Assembly: GCF_900103805.1 (NCBI RefSeq)
Contig: NZ_FNIB01000018.1
Span: forward strand, 1-58,659
DNA from: Cryobacterium flavum
GTDB lineage: Bacteria; Actinomycetota; Actinomycetes; Actinomycetales; Microbacteriaceae
Reading direction: 5' to 3'
Length of the DNA: 58,659 bases
Of this stretch, positions 8,046 through 16,525 are shown piece after piece (position 1 is the first letter of the stretch; every line of letters starts with the position of its first letter). The notes below the pieces were generated by a model that saw nothing but the letters and a program-made list of their open reading frames with translations, made no database searches and was not told the origin of the DNA. The position numbers were made by a program, and so were the translations under genes.

Positions 8046-8430
8046 ACAGATAGCGATCCCGGCTCCAACGACGTTAGCGCCCCCCCCTTTGAATGAGATT
8101 CGACACGGGGATGACTGTCTCATTCCCGCTATGACGCGGCGCGATGCCGCCGCGGTCTACTCCAACACTCGGCTTGGCTTGTGCGGCTTGAAGTTTCTTG
8201 TAACTATCTCTCGAAACAATATGGTCAATTCCGCAACCTTAAATCTCGCGTTTGATGGTCAGGTATATCTCGGCCAAAGCCGCCATGTGCATGAACGCCA
8301 TACCGCGCATTCGGGTCTACGGAAGACGTGACAACCAGGGCGGGCTCCGAGTCGTTCGGGTCTCATCTGTGGCTTGGACCGTCGATCCCATCCGGCCAAC
8401 GCCACTGTCCTGACAGCGGATACTGTGCAA
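8046..8430 (+). other. Gap between chrA and arsR
   Basis: No gene recognised. A short frame from 8089 has no family signature. The last 30 bases hold the arsR promoter/operator. Confidence 0.5.
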
Positions 8431-8454
8431 TAATCTGCGTATGAATGCAGATAA
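8431..8454 (+). promoter_or_regulatory. Probable ArsR operator over the arsR start
   Basis: Inverted repeat TAATCTGC (8431-8438) / GCAGATAA (8447-8454), 7 of 8 positions paired around an 8-base spacer that holds the ATG. An AATAAT at 8429-8434 could be a -10 giving a leaderless or nearly leaderless mRNA. SmtB/ArsR proteins bind such repeats across their own promoters. Confidence 0.6.
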
Positions 8455-8833
8455 GAAGATGTGTGCGCTTGATTCTGATGGAGAGTACGTCGAGCTGGCC
8501 GTGGAAGTCTTTGCGATGCTCGCCGATGCCACACGTATCCGCATCATTCTTGCCCTCCGCGACACGGAGTTGTCGGTCAACGAGCTCGCCGAGACAGTCA
8601 ACAAGTCTCAAGCGGCCGTATCCCAGCACCTCGCGAAGCTGCGGCTGGGGCGTATCGTGGCGACCCGCCGCGAGGGCACGCGGGTGTTCTACCGTCTGGC
8701 CGATGAGCATGCCCGCCAGCTCGTCGCGGATGCGATTTTCCAGGCTGAACATGCGGTCGAGGGCACACCGGCGCACCACCGGCTTCCGCTTGAGACGTCG
8801 GCTGCGGCCCACGATGCGGGCGCTCATGCTTGA
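8441..8833 (+). CDS. ArsR/SmtB-family metal-sensing repressor
   Basis: 130 residues. Winged helix with recognition helix SQAAVSQHLAKLRL near 56-69 and wing ATRREGTRVFYRL. The helix-5 segment DEHARQLVADAIFQAEH carries Asp88, His90 and His104, spaced as in the SmtB/NmtR helix-5 metal site except that Gln101 stands where a His is usual. The C-terminal tail adds His112, 113, 124 and 129, recalling the His-rich tail of NmtR. A zinc/nickel/cobalt-type sensor is likely (inference). The stop overlaps the MFS gene start, so the exporter is probably the target. Confidence 0.85.
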   Translation: MNADKKMCALDSDGEYVELAVEVFAMLADATRIRIILALRDTELSVNELAETVNKSQAAVSQHLAKLRLGRIVATRREGTRVFYRLADEHARQLVADAIFQAEHAVEGTPAHHRLPLETSAAAHDAGAHA

Positions 8834-10064
8834 GGTTCTGCGCAACCGAACGTATCGCCGGTTGTTCAGCGCGCAGATCGTGGCGTTGGTCGGCACCGGA
8901 CTGCTCACCGTAGCTTTGGGCCTGCTCGCCTTCGACCTGGCCGGCGGCGACGCCGGCATCGTGCTCGGCATCGCACTGACCATCAAAATGGTCGCCTATG
9001 TCGGAATCGCGCCGGTGATCTCCGCCCTGACAGCGCACGTGCCGCGCAAGACTCTGCTGGTGTCAGCGGATGTGCTGCGCGCGATCGTCGCGCTCTGTCT
9101 GCCGTTCGTCACTGAGGCCTGGCAGATTTATGTGCTCATCTTCGTGCTGCAGGCCGCCTCGGCCACGTTCACCCCGGCATTTCAGGCCCTCATCCCGGCC
9201 GTACTTCCGAAAGAGAGCGACTACACCCGGGCGCTGTCGTTGTCTCGTTTGGCCTACGACCTCGAATCCCTCCTGAGCCCGATTCTGGCCGCCGCTCTGT
9301 TGACCGTGATCAGCTACCACTCCCTGTTCGTGGGAACTGTCGTAGGCTTCGTCGGCTCCGCCCTGCTTGTGCTCACAGCAACCCTGCCGGCACACCATGT
9401 CTCCTCTCCGACACCGTTCTGGGAGCGCCTCACCCGCGGCGCACGCGTTTTCTGGCGCACACCGCAATTGCGCGCTCTACTCGCTATGAACATGGTCGTC
9501 GCGACGTCGACCGGCATGGTCATCGTCAACACCGTCGTGCTTGTGCAAAGCCACTTCGGCCGCGCTCAGTCCGACTTCGCGATCGCCCTGGCCTGCTACG
9601 GATTCGGGTCCATGCTCGTCGCGCTCGCGCTGCCCCGGGTACTCGAGCGCTTCGCCGACCGAACCGTCATGCTGCTCGGCTGCTCTGTCTTACCAGTGGG
9701 GCTTCTGGCCCTCGCCGGCGTTGTTTCTTTGCCAACAACCACCTTGACCTGGTCTGGTCTTCTCCTGATCTGGTTCGTGCTCGGCGCCGCGACCGCGCTC
9801 ATTCTGACTCCGTCGGCACGACTGTTGCGCCGCTCGTCCGACGAACCGAATCGACCGGCCGTCTTTGCTGCACAGTTCTCGCTCTCGCACGCCTGCTTCA
9901 TCGTCACCTACCCTCTCGCCGGGATCCTCGGCGCCCTGCTCGGATTGGCACCCACTGCAGCGGTACTCGCCGGCATCGGAATAGTCGCAGGCATCATCGC
10001 GCTTCGTGCGTGGACAGCTCAGGCAACAACCTCATCACCGATGGACGCGCCAATCGCGGTCTGA
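8826..10064 (+). CDS. MFS transporter (transmembrane effector type), likely metal-linked exporter
   Basis: 412 residues, about 12 membrane segments. The N-terminal LRNRTYRRLFSAQIVALVG and the central loop are typical of MFS_3 / transmembrane secretion effector proteins. ATG 8826 overlaps the arsR stop (8831-8833), indicating translational coupling; ATG 8814 is a second option. The coupling to an ArsR sensor suggests export of a metal or metal-chelate, but the substrate is not shown by sequence. Confidence 0.85.
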   Translation: MLEVLRNRTYRRLFSAQIVALVGTGLLTVALGLLAFDLAGGDAGIVLGIALTIKMVAYVGIAPVISALTAHVPRKTLLVSADVLRAIVALCLPFVTEAWQIYVLIFVLQAASATFTPAFQALIPAVLPKESDYTRALSLSRLAYDLESLLSPILAAALLTVISYHSLFVGTVVGFVGSALLVLTATLPAHHVSSPTPFWERLTRGARVFWRTPQLRALLAMNMVVATSTGMVIVNTVVLVQSHFGRAQSDFAIALACYGFGSMLVALALPRVLERFADRTVMLLGCSVLPVGLLALAGVVSLPTTTLTWSGLLLIWFVLGAATALILTPSARLLRRSSDEPNRPAVFAAQFSLSHACFIVTYPLAGILGALLGLAPTAAVLAGIGIVAGIIALRAWTAQATTSSPMDAPIAV

Positions 10065-10229
10065 GAGAAGGGCGCGCTGCGTGTCGTGCTGCCCGCGGAA
10101 GGGGGTGTCCAGATCCGTGGCAGTGCTTTGGTAAAACTGGCATTCAGGATTCGCTGCTCACGGTGGGGTACTCTGCGAAGGAAGACATTGGCAGTTCAGT
10201 CATGGACTGAGTGCAGAGAAGTAGGTGAA

Positions 10230-10688
10230 ATGACCCTGAAGCGTGCGGTAGGACGGCTGTTTGCACCCGTCTCTGTGTCGCCTTTCGTCTCGTTGCTTGC
10301 TTTGGCCGCGCTGCTTTTTGCTGTTTTTGCCATTCATTCCGAGGCGACCGGGCATTCCATGCACACGCCAGCCACCGCGTCATCAAATGTTGCTGCTTCA
10401 TCGGCTACCACTGAGCAATCTTCAGTGATGGGAATGACTGCTGTCATGGCCGCTCCCGTCGTCGCGGCTATCACGTCCGGAAGCCTGAACGGAATGCTTG
10501 ATTGCGCTCTGCTGGCAATGACGTGCGTCCTGCTACTGACCCTCGTCGTCATGGTTTTTCTGACTCGGCTTCCGGCCACGTATCGGCGCCTGCTCGATGC
10601 CGGCAGCCACCTCTTGAACTCCTGGCGCACCAGCGCTCTGCCGGCTCAGCGCCCCAGCCTCACCCGTCTCTCCATCTGTCGCGTTTAA
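10230..10688 (+). CDS. DUF6153-like membrane protein
   Basis: 152 residues: an N-terminal membrane segment (VSLLALAALLFAVFAIHS), a His/Met-containing outer loop (GHSMHTP, SVMGMTAVM), a second hydrophobic segment (LDCALLAMTCVLLLTLVVMV) and a basic tail. This plan fits DUF6153, a family common in actinobacterial copper loci. ATG 10230 follows GTAGGTGA. The neighbouring DUF305 lipoprotein supports a metal-stress role. The assignment is by architecture and is moderate. Confidence 0.6.
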   Translation: MTLKRAVGRLFAPVSVSPFVSLLALAALLFAVFAIHSEATGHSMHTPATASSNVAASSATTEQSSVMGMTAVMAAPVVAAITSGSLNGMLDCALLAMTCVLLLTLVVMVFLTRLPATYRRLLDAGSHLLNSWRTSALPAQRPSLTRLSICRV

Positions 10689-10782
10689 ACCGAGAGGTAG
10701 TTCCGAGCCAGCACATGGCCTCGGAACTACGCCGTGCCCACGGCCACTCGATGTCTACAACTTATCGACGAATGGATGAACG

Positions 10783-11385
10783 ATGCTCAAACCACGAACT
10801 TTTCTGTATGCGGCTGTGGCACTCGCGGCCACACTGACTCTCAGCTCCTGTGCCGGTGGCAGTCCCGCCACCGATTCAGTAAGCCCCTCGGCCAGCCAAA
10901 CCACAGCGGCCTTCAATTCAGCGGACATAACCTTCGCGCAGATGATGATCCCCCATCACGAGCAGGCCGTTCAAATGAGCGATGACCTCCTCGCCAAGGA
11001 CGGTATCGACCAAAGCGTCACCGATCTCGCAACCGAGATCAAGGCTGCCCAGGAACCCGAGATCACGCAGCTGAAAGACTGGTTGACGGCGTGGGGCGAG
11101 GATGACAGCAGCATGTCGGGCATGGACGGCATGTCCGGCATGGGTGGCGGCTCCGACGGAATGATGTCTGACGACGACATGATGGCCTTGCAGGACGCCT
11201 CAGGAATCGAGGCCGCCACCCTGTTCCTCGAACAGATGACGGTGCACCATGAGGGCGCTGTCGCGATGGCGCAGCTCGAAGTCGATGATGGTGAGAATGC
11301 GGACGCCCAGGCGATGGCCGCCAACATTGTCAAGTCGCAGACGGCTGAAATTGCCGTCATGGCCGAGCTCCTCGCGTCGCTCTAA
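10783..11385 (+). CDS. DUF305 lipoprotein (copper-associated)
   Basis: 200 residues. Signal peptide with lipobox LSSC (Cys23). The DUF305 core has two His-pair motifs, MMIPHHEQAV near 54-63 and MTVHHEGAVAMAQLEV near 152, separated by a Met/Asp-rich insert (SMSGMDGMSGMGGG). DUF305 proteins are four-helix, ferritin-like exported proteins often encoded with copper resistance genes; metal binding by the His and Met residues is plausible. ATG at 10783; a hairpin terminator follows. Confidence 0.9.
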   Translation: MLKPRTFLYAAVALAATLTLSSCAGGSPATDSVSPSASQTTAAFNSADITFAQMMIPHHEQAVQMSDDLLAKDGIDQSVTDLATEIKAAQEPEITQLKDWLTAWGEDDSSMSGMDGMSGMGGGSDGMMSDDDMMALQDASGIEAATLFLEQMTVHHEGAVAMAQLEVDDGENADAQAMAANIVKSQTAEIAVMAELLASL

Positions 11386-11398
11386 AGCGACACGTTCG

Positions 11399-11428
11399 GG
11401 GCGCGCTCTTCTTTGGAAGAGAGCGCCC
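11399..11428 (+). terminator. Hairpin terminator after DUF305
   Basis: GGGCGCGCTCTTC (11399-11411) and GAAGAGAGCGCCC (11416-11428) form a 13-bp stem with one mismatch and a TTTG loop, 14 bases past the stop codon. No T-run. Confidence 0.75.
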
Positions 11429-11474
11429 GTGGAGCCCAGCCTTCGTTTCCCGAATGACCCGCAAGGACATAAGT

Positions 11475-11534
11475 ATGCATCACCGTCACACTCCCCCTCT
11501 GGCTCACCTCGCTAGCGCGGTGATCCGTGGATAG
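11475..11534 (+). CDS. Possible 19-residue His-rich leader peptide
   Basis: ATG at 11475 preceded by AAGGA (11463-11467) opens MHHRHTPPLAHLASAVIRG and stops at TAG 11532-11534. The stop lies inside the first codons of the M23 gene, whose GTG is at 11527. The arrangement is that of a translationally coupled leader. Four of the first eleven residues are His. Expression is unproven. Confidence 0.35.
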   Translation: MHHRHTPPLAHLASAVIRG

Positions 11535-12381
11535 CACCGGTCACGTCGCTACGGCGCCCCACATCTCCGGCGCCACTCCACCCATGGCGCGACGCGATCT
11601 GCGCGCCATGGAAGCCATGCTGCGGACGGGCCGATCCGGCCCATCGGAAGCTGCCCCACCCGCGAAGGTTGTTCCTCGGCAAATCCCGCTTCGCCAACGT
11701 GCTGCGGCCGGCAGCGCCATGGCGATGATCGCACTCTTCGCGATCAGCACGTCCCTGCCCGCGCTCGTGGTCAAGACGAACACGCCACAGGCCGCCGCAG
11801 CCAGCAGCGCCGCCCCGACGGACGATCTGCAAAGCGTCAGCGCCGCTGGGGCAGCATCCGTTCTCATCGAACGCGACGGATACACCATCACGGAAGCGCC
11901 CGAACCGGCCTCGTACACCGACCACGCCAGCAATGGGGAGTGGGCGAGCCTGAGCCCGGGCCAGATCAGCGATGAAGGCTGGGCCTTACCGGTTTTGGGC
12001 CGGATATCGAGCCCGTTCGGTTCTCGCCCGAACAAGCCTGTTGATGGTGTCGGCGACTTCCACAACGGAACCGACATAGCGGCACCCTGCGGCCAGCCCG
12101 TCTTCGCGGCTACAGGAGGCAAAGTTGTCACCTCGGGCTACCAGGGCTCCTACGGCAACTGGATTCTCATCGACCACGGCAACGGTGTCGAGACGGGATA
12201 TGCCCACAACAGTCAGCTTCTCGTGGACTCCGGTCAGCTGGTTGTGGCCGGTGAGATCATCGCGATCGTGGGATCAACCGGTGCATCCAGCGGTTGCCAC
12301 GTACATTTTGAAACACGCGTCGACGGTGAACGCATCGATGCGGAACCATTCATGAACGCTCGGGGGGTCTCTCTTGGCTAA
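11527..12381 (+). CDS. M23-family peptidase (cell-wall endopeptidase), membrane-anchored
   Basis: 284 residues. A basic N-terminus leads to one membrane segment (about 62-82), a Ser/Ala/Pro linker and a LytM-type M23 domain at about 150-280. The zinc motifs are HNGTD (His179, Asp183) and CHVHFE (His268, His270), with His227 in GYAHNS. M23 enzymes cut peptide cross-links in peptidoglycan. GTG 11527 is the start; the C-terminus RGVSLG overlaps the TTG start of the next M23 gene (12374-12381). First gene of a three-gene overlapping set. Confidence 0.88.
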   Translation: MDSTGHVATAPHISGATPPMARRDLRAMEAMLRTGRSGPSEAAPPAKVVPRQIPLRQRAAAGSAMAMIALFAISTSLPALVVKTNTPQAAAASSAAPTDDLQSVSAAGAASVLIERDGYTITEAPEPASYTDHASNGEWASLSPGQISDEGWALPVLGRISSPFGSRPNKPVDGVGDFHNGTDIAAPCGQPVFAATGGKVVTSGYQGSYGNWILIDHGNGVETGYAHNSQLLVDSGQLVVAGEIIAIVGSTGASSGCHVHFETRVDGERIDAEPFMNARGVSLG

Positions 12382-13627
12382 GCACAGGACTTTCACGAGG
12401 GTCGCAGTTGTCGCGGTGACGGTATTGTCGTTACTCGGAATCGCCGGGCCTGCCCAGGCGGTTGAGTATCCGAGCTGGTCTGATGTGGAAAGTGCTCGAT
12501 CGTCCGAAGCCAGCAAACAAGCGCAGGTCACGGAGTTAACCGTGCTGATCTCGGGTCTCACGACCGAAGTGGATGCCGCCCGTGCGGAAGCAGATCGGCG
12601 CGCGACCGACTATGAAGCCGCCCAAAGCGCGTTCGACGGGGCAACCTTGAGGGCGACCAACTTGCAGAATCAAGCCGATGAGGCCTCGGCCGCTGCCGTC
12701 GTCTCCGGAGAGCAGGCCGGCCGACTGGCGGCGATGCTCGCTCGCACGGGGAACAGCGATCTGTCGCTGTCCCTGTTCGTGGATGGGTCCAGCGCCAGCG
12801 ACCTCCTGAATCAACTTGGCTCGATGAGCAAGCTGACGGAGCGAATGAGTCTGGTCTATGATTCCGCGGCGGCCGACCGAAATTCTGCCCGATCACTTAC
12901 CGATCAGGCCCAGATCGCCCAGCAAGCGCTGGGCGTGCTGGCCGAGACGGCCCAGACCGCGCTGGCTGAGGCGATGGCCTCGAGCATTCGCGTTGAGACG
13001 GCGCTGGCCGACCAGCAAGAAGTAGCCGGAACCCTGCAGGCTCAGCTTGCAGTGCTGACGGAGGATCGAGCCGCGACAGAGGCCGACTATACCGCGGGCG
13101 AAGTAATTCGCCGAGCGGCCGAAGCTGCTGCCGCCAAAGCGCGAGCTGAACAGGTTGCGGCCGCGGCCGCGGCCGCAACAGCGAGCAGGCCTGCGGGCGG
13201 TGGCAGCACACCCAACGGACAGGGCTGGACCTTGCCCGTGTCGGGATGGATCAGCTCGGCATACGGAGCTCGCCCCAACAAACCGGTAGCCGGGGTCGGT
13301 GCGTTCCATTATGGAACCGACATCGCCGCAGGCTGCGGGAGCAACGTTTATGCCGCATCCGCTGGAACGGTCGTCTACGCAGGCTGGCTCGGCTCCTACG
13401 GCAATTGGGTTCTCATCGACCACGGTGACGGCACCCAAACCGGCTACGCACACAACAGTTCCCTCCTGGTCAGCGCCGGACAGCAGGTTTCCACCGGCGC
13501 CACCATTGCGCTCGTGGGCACGACAGGTGCGTCCTCGGGCTGCCACGTGCATTTTGAAACACGAGTCAATGGTGCCCGCGTCAATCCGCAAACCTTTATG
13601 AGCGATCGGGGAGTCTCCCTTGGTTAG
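12374..13627 (+). CDS. Secreted M23-family peptidase with coiled-coil N-terminal half
   Basis: 417 residues. Signal peptide to about residue 29 (GPAQA), then an Ala/Glu/Gln-rich coiled coil (about 45-265), an alanine/Arg linker, and an M23 domain with HYGTD (His312, Asp316) and CHVHFE (His391, His393). This is the layout of actinobacterial NlpD/EnvC-like hydrolases, where the coiled coil positions or restrains the peptidase. TTG 12374 lies in the stop region of the previous gene with GGGGGG 8 bases upstream. It ends, like its neighbour, in RGVSLG and overlaps the next gene. Confidence 0.9.
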   Translation: MAKHRTFTRVAVVAVTVLSLLGIAGPAQAVEYPSWSDVESARSSEASKQAQVTELTVLISGLTTEVDAARAEADRRATDYEAAQSAFDGATLRATNLQNQADEASAAAVVSGEQAGRLAAMLARTGNSDLSLSLFVDGSSASDLLNQLGSMSKLTERMSLVYDSAAADRNSARSLTDQAQIAQQALGVLAETAQTALAEAMASSIRVETALADQQEVAGTLQAQLAVLTEDRAATEADYTAGEVIRRAAEAAAAKARAEQVAAAAAAATASRPAGGGSTPNGQGWTLPVSGWISSAYGARPNKPVAGVGAFHYGTDIAAGCGSNVYAASAGTVVYAGWLGSYGNWVLIDHGDGTQTGYAHNSSLLVSAGQQVSTGATIALVGTTGASSGCHVHFETRVNGARVNPQTFMSDRGVSLG

Positions 13628-14585
13628 ATTGCCCCGTTCTCCACGCCGGTTCCTCGCCCTAACCCTGCTGCTCGTTGGCCTGGTTGCCATCACCGGTTGT
13701 TCGGCCAGCGCTTCGAACTCGGCAGCGGGGTCGCTCGTCACCGCTCCGGTTCCAAACGCCTTCGAGCACGTGCACGGCCTCGGAGCCGATCCACTGACAG
13801 GAGAGACCTATGCGGCCACGCACCATGGGGTATGGCTCGTCCCAACCGGAGTTCTTGCGGATAGCTATCTGGCGGGGGCGCCCCGACCCGATACGACGCA
13901 ACCGATTCAGATAGCCGGTCTGGCGCAAGACACGATGGGCTTTACCGTCGCTGGGCCCGGTCAATTGCTGGCGTCTGGTCATCCCGATCCAACCAAACCG
14001 AGCGACTTGGCGCTTCCGAATTTGGGACTCATTTCCAGCACCGATGGCGCGAAGTCCTGGACGGCGCTCTCACTGGCGGGCGAAACGGATTTTCACGATC
14101 TAGATGCCGTCGCTCTCGAAGACGGCACCCTGCGCGTCTACGGCTACGACGCGGGTGCCGGGGCGATCGCTGTCAGCGACGATTCCGGCCTCACCTGGTC
14201 CTCTGGAGCGGTCCTCGCGCTGCGCGACCTGGCTGCGGATCCGTCCCAGGCCGATCGACTCTACGCGACAACAGCAGACGGTCTCATGATTAGCACCGAT
14301 GCAGGCCGAACGTTCGCCCTAATCGTCGGCGCGCCAGCGCTCCTCCTCCTGGATGTTGTCGAAACCGACACCGACACCCAATTGGTCGGTATCGATCCGA
14401 ACGGTGCGGTTTGGCGGCAGACCGCCGATACGTGGACACAAACCGGCACCACCGGCCGCATATCCGAAGCGTTCACCGTCGTCGGCGGCCCCTCCCCCTG
14501 GCTCCTCGTCGCGGATGCCGCCGGCATCGCCGCCAGCGACGATGGTGGTGTCACGTGGACCTCATTGATTTCATTGGCTGACTGA
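13620..14585 (+). CDS. Lipoprotein of the F510_1955 glycosylhydrolase-like (BNR repeat) family
   Basis: 321 residues, lipobox ITGC (Cys27). HVHGLGADPLTGETYAATHH opens a beta-propeller with BNR/Asp-box turns (SSTDGAKSW, SDDSGLTW, STDAGRTF, SDDGGVTW). This family is often found with copper-resistance genes; glycosidase activity is only a name. TTG 13620 sits in the stop of the second M23 gene, GGGGAG upstream, so all three genes are translationally coupled. The propeller may bind wall or metal-stress partners (inference). Confidence 0.8.
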   Translation: MVRLPRSPRRFLALTLLLVGLVAITGCSASASNSAAGSLVTAPVPNAFEHVHGLGADPLTGETYAATHHGVWLVPTGVLADSYLAGAPRPDTTQPIQIAGLAQDTMGFTVAGPGQLLASGHPDPTKPSDLALPNLGLISSTDGAKSWTALSLAGETDFHDLDAVALEDGTLRVYGYDAGAGAIAVSDDSGLTWSSGAVLALRDLAADPSQADRLYATTADGLMISTDAGRTFALIVGAPALLLLDVVETDTDTQLVGIDPNGAVWRQTADTWTQTGTTGRISEAFTVVGGPSPWLLVADAAGIAASDDGGVTWTSLISLAD

Positions 14586-14649
14586 CACCCACCATCTGCC
14601 GACACCAGCCATACGACCAACCTCCACCTCGTCGACTGAAGGAAACTTG

Positions 14650-14947
14650 ATGAACTCATTCCTCGGAGTCTCTCACTGCGTCCAATTCCGACGAAATCGC
14701 TCTGGCGACGTTCACGGTCACCGGCGGCGGCATGAGCGGCGAAATGATGTCCGCCACAATCAACGGCCACGCATTTGATGCCTCCCGCGTCGACACAACC
14801 GTGCAATTCGGCAGCGTCGAAGAGTGGATGCTCAGAAATACCAGCACACTCGACCACCCCATGCACCTGCACGTCTGGCCGATGCAGATCGTCGATCGGG
14901 CCGGCCAACCGATTGAAGAAGTGATTTGGCAGGACGTCGTGGGCTAA
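14650..14947 (+). pseudogene. Multicopper oxidase, remnant
   Basis: From about 14656 the frame reads ATFTVTGGGMSGEMMSATIN and DHPMHLHVWPMQIVDRAG, the third cupredoxin domain with the HPMHLH copper motif. The reading ends DVVG at 14947, before the HCHILDHE motif that should follow. An ATG at 14650 after AAGGAAAC may be the original start joined by deletion. Most of the gene and the final copper ligands are missing. Confidence 0.8.
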
Positions 14948-14950
14948 TGG

Positions 14951-15613
14951 TCACACCCGAGCATTCTGGCGGCGTGAAACGATGGCACGGATGACGACAG
15001 GAACCACGGAGAGCACCACGATGCCGATCAGCACGAGATCGATGTAGCGTGCGGCGAATTCGGCGACGCCCGGGATATGGGCCAGCCCGAAGCCCAGGAG
15101 CACAACCCCGGTCGTCCAGAGCACGGCGCCGATGACGTTGAATATCGTGAACACCCGTCGCGGCATTTTGCCCACGCCCGCCGCGACGGGGGCAAAGGTA
15201 CGCACGACCGGCACGAAGCGGGCGATGGTGACGGCCGCCGGTCCGAACCGATCGAAGAAGCCCTGCGTTCGGGTGACGCTCGACCGGCTGAACAGGCCGG
15301 AGTCGCGCCGGTCGAAAACGCGGCGGCCCGTCGTGCGCCCGATGCGGTAGCCGAGCTGGTCGCCCAGCGCGGCTGAGACGGCGATGGCCGGGATGACGAT
15401 CCAGAGCGGCTGGCTGATCACCCCGCTGAGGGTGAGCACGCCGGTGAAGAACAGAAGGGTATCGCCGGGCAGGAAGAACCCCACAAGCAAGCCTGTCTCC
15501 ACGAACACGATCGCACACACGACGACGAGGCCCCAGACGCCGGCCCCTGCGATCACCGCCTGCGGATCCAGAAAACCAGAAGTAGGGAGTGCGGTGACGG
15601 TCATAGTGTTCAT
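14951..15613 (-). CDS. DedA/SNARE-associated membrane protein
   Basis: 220 residues. Typical DedA motifs: VGFFLPGDTLLFFTGVLTL near 45-65 and RFVPVVRTFAPVAAG near 137-151, with ALGDQLGYRIGR between. About five to six membrane segments. Some DedA proteins are now known to flip undecaprenyl phosphate or other lipids across the membrane. ATG 15613 is preceded by AAAGGA. It follows the COG4705 gene on the same strand after 63 bases and may be co-transcribed with it. Confidence 0.9.
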   Translation of the reverse strand: MNTMTVTALPTSGFLDPQAVIAGAGVWGLVVVCAIVFVETGLLVGFFLPGDTLLFFTGVLTLSGVISQPLWIVIPAIAVSAALGDQLGYRIGRTTGRRVFDRRDSGLFSRSSVTRTQGFFDRFGPAAVTIARFVPVVRTFAPVAAGVGKMPRRVFTIFNVIGAVLWTTGVVLLGFGLAHIPGVAEFAARYIDLVLIGIVVLSVVPVVIRAIVSRRQNARV

Positions 15614-15676
15614 GCTGCAAGTCCTTTCTCTGAGTTGACTGACGACGAGCCGGGCATCCGCTGCTGCGCGAGGTGT

Positions 15677-16480
15677 TTAGGCGGTAGCCGTCAGTTGGGC
15701 GTTCGTGGTGCGGGCGCGGCGGGTGAGTACGACCACCAAGATGAGAATCACCGTCAGGAACAGCACACTCGTTCCCGTGGTCCCCAGCCCCAGGCCGCCA
15801 TCAGCGACAGGCTGAGACAGCAGATCGCCGGTGGATGCGCCCAGCGGGCGGGTCAGGATGTAGGCGATCCAGAAGACCAGCACAGCGTTCAAGTGGAAGA
15901 CGAAGTACGCCACAGCGACCAGCGCGATGGCGGCGGCGAAGACGAGCAGGGCGACGAGGAAGCCCAGGTTGAGTCCTTCGGCGACGAGGTCACCGGCCGC
16001 GGTGCCGAGGGCGAACGTGAACAACACGGCCAGCCAGTAGAACGTCTCCCGCCGGGTCGTGAAGATGGAGTGGATGGACAGGGTCTTCTCCGAGATCGCC
16101 CAGACGGTGAAGGTCGCAGCCAATGCGATGGCGAAAACGACCGTCGTTACCCACAGGGGAACGCCGAGACTGTCGGTGAGGTTATCGGTGATGAGAGTTC
16201 CCACAACGCTGATGAGCACCACGGCCAGCCAATACACAGCCGGGGTGTATTTGGGCAATCTGAATTGCACGATCAATGCGGCGACCAGCAGTACGGCCAT
16301 GATGACCGACGTGATCGAAAGGCCCAAGCCGAGGTCGACGTTGAGAAAGTCCGCGGCGGTCTCCCCCACGGTCGTCGCGAGCACCTTGATCACCCAGAAG
16401 ATGAGGGTCACTTCGGGCACCTTGGTCAGGATGTGCCGGATGGGCGAAACGGTCGTGGAGAGCGTTGAGGTCGTGGACAA
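15677..16480 (-). CDS. COG4705-type integral membrane protein
   Basis: 267 residues made of about eight to nine membrane segments arranged as internal repeats: VPEVTLIFWVIKVLATTVGE, then VGTLITDNLTDSLGVPLW, FALGTAAGDLVAEGLNLG and RPLGASTGDLLSQP. This repeated GETxxD/GDL pattern is the COG4705 membrane family of unknown function. I chose TTG 16480, which has AAGGAGG 7 bases upstream, over an upstream start at 16510. An operator-like tandem repeat lies 46-66 bases before the start. Function unknown; context is a lipid-carrier/two-component block. Confidence 0.8.
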   Translation of the reverse strand: MSTTSTLSTTVSPIRHILTKVPEVTLIFWVIKVLATTVGETAADFLNVDLGLGLSITSVIMAVLLVAALIVQFRLPKYTPAVYWLAVVLISVVGTLITDNLTDSLGVPLWVTTVVFAIALAATFTVWAISEKTLSIHSIFTTRRETFYWLAVLFTFALGTAAGDLVAEGLNLGFLVALLVFAAAIALVAVAYFVFHLNAVLVFWIAYILTRPLGASTGDLLSQPVADGGLGLGTTGTSVLFLTVILILVVVLTRRARTTNAQLTATA

Positions 16481-16525
16481 GTGTACCTCCTTGAGTGGGG
16501 TCGGTAGCACTAGCGAACACGGCTC

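Noticed and set aside
15635..16468. 277-codon plus-strand frame rich in Gln, Glu and Gly
   Set aside because: Exact shadow of the COG4705 gene on the other strand.
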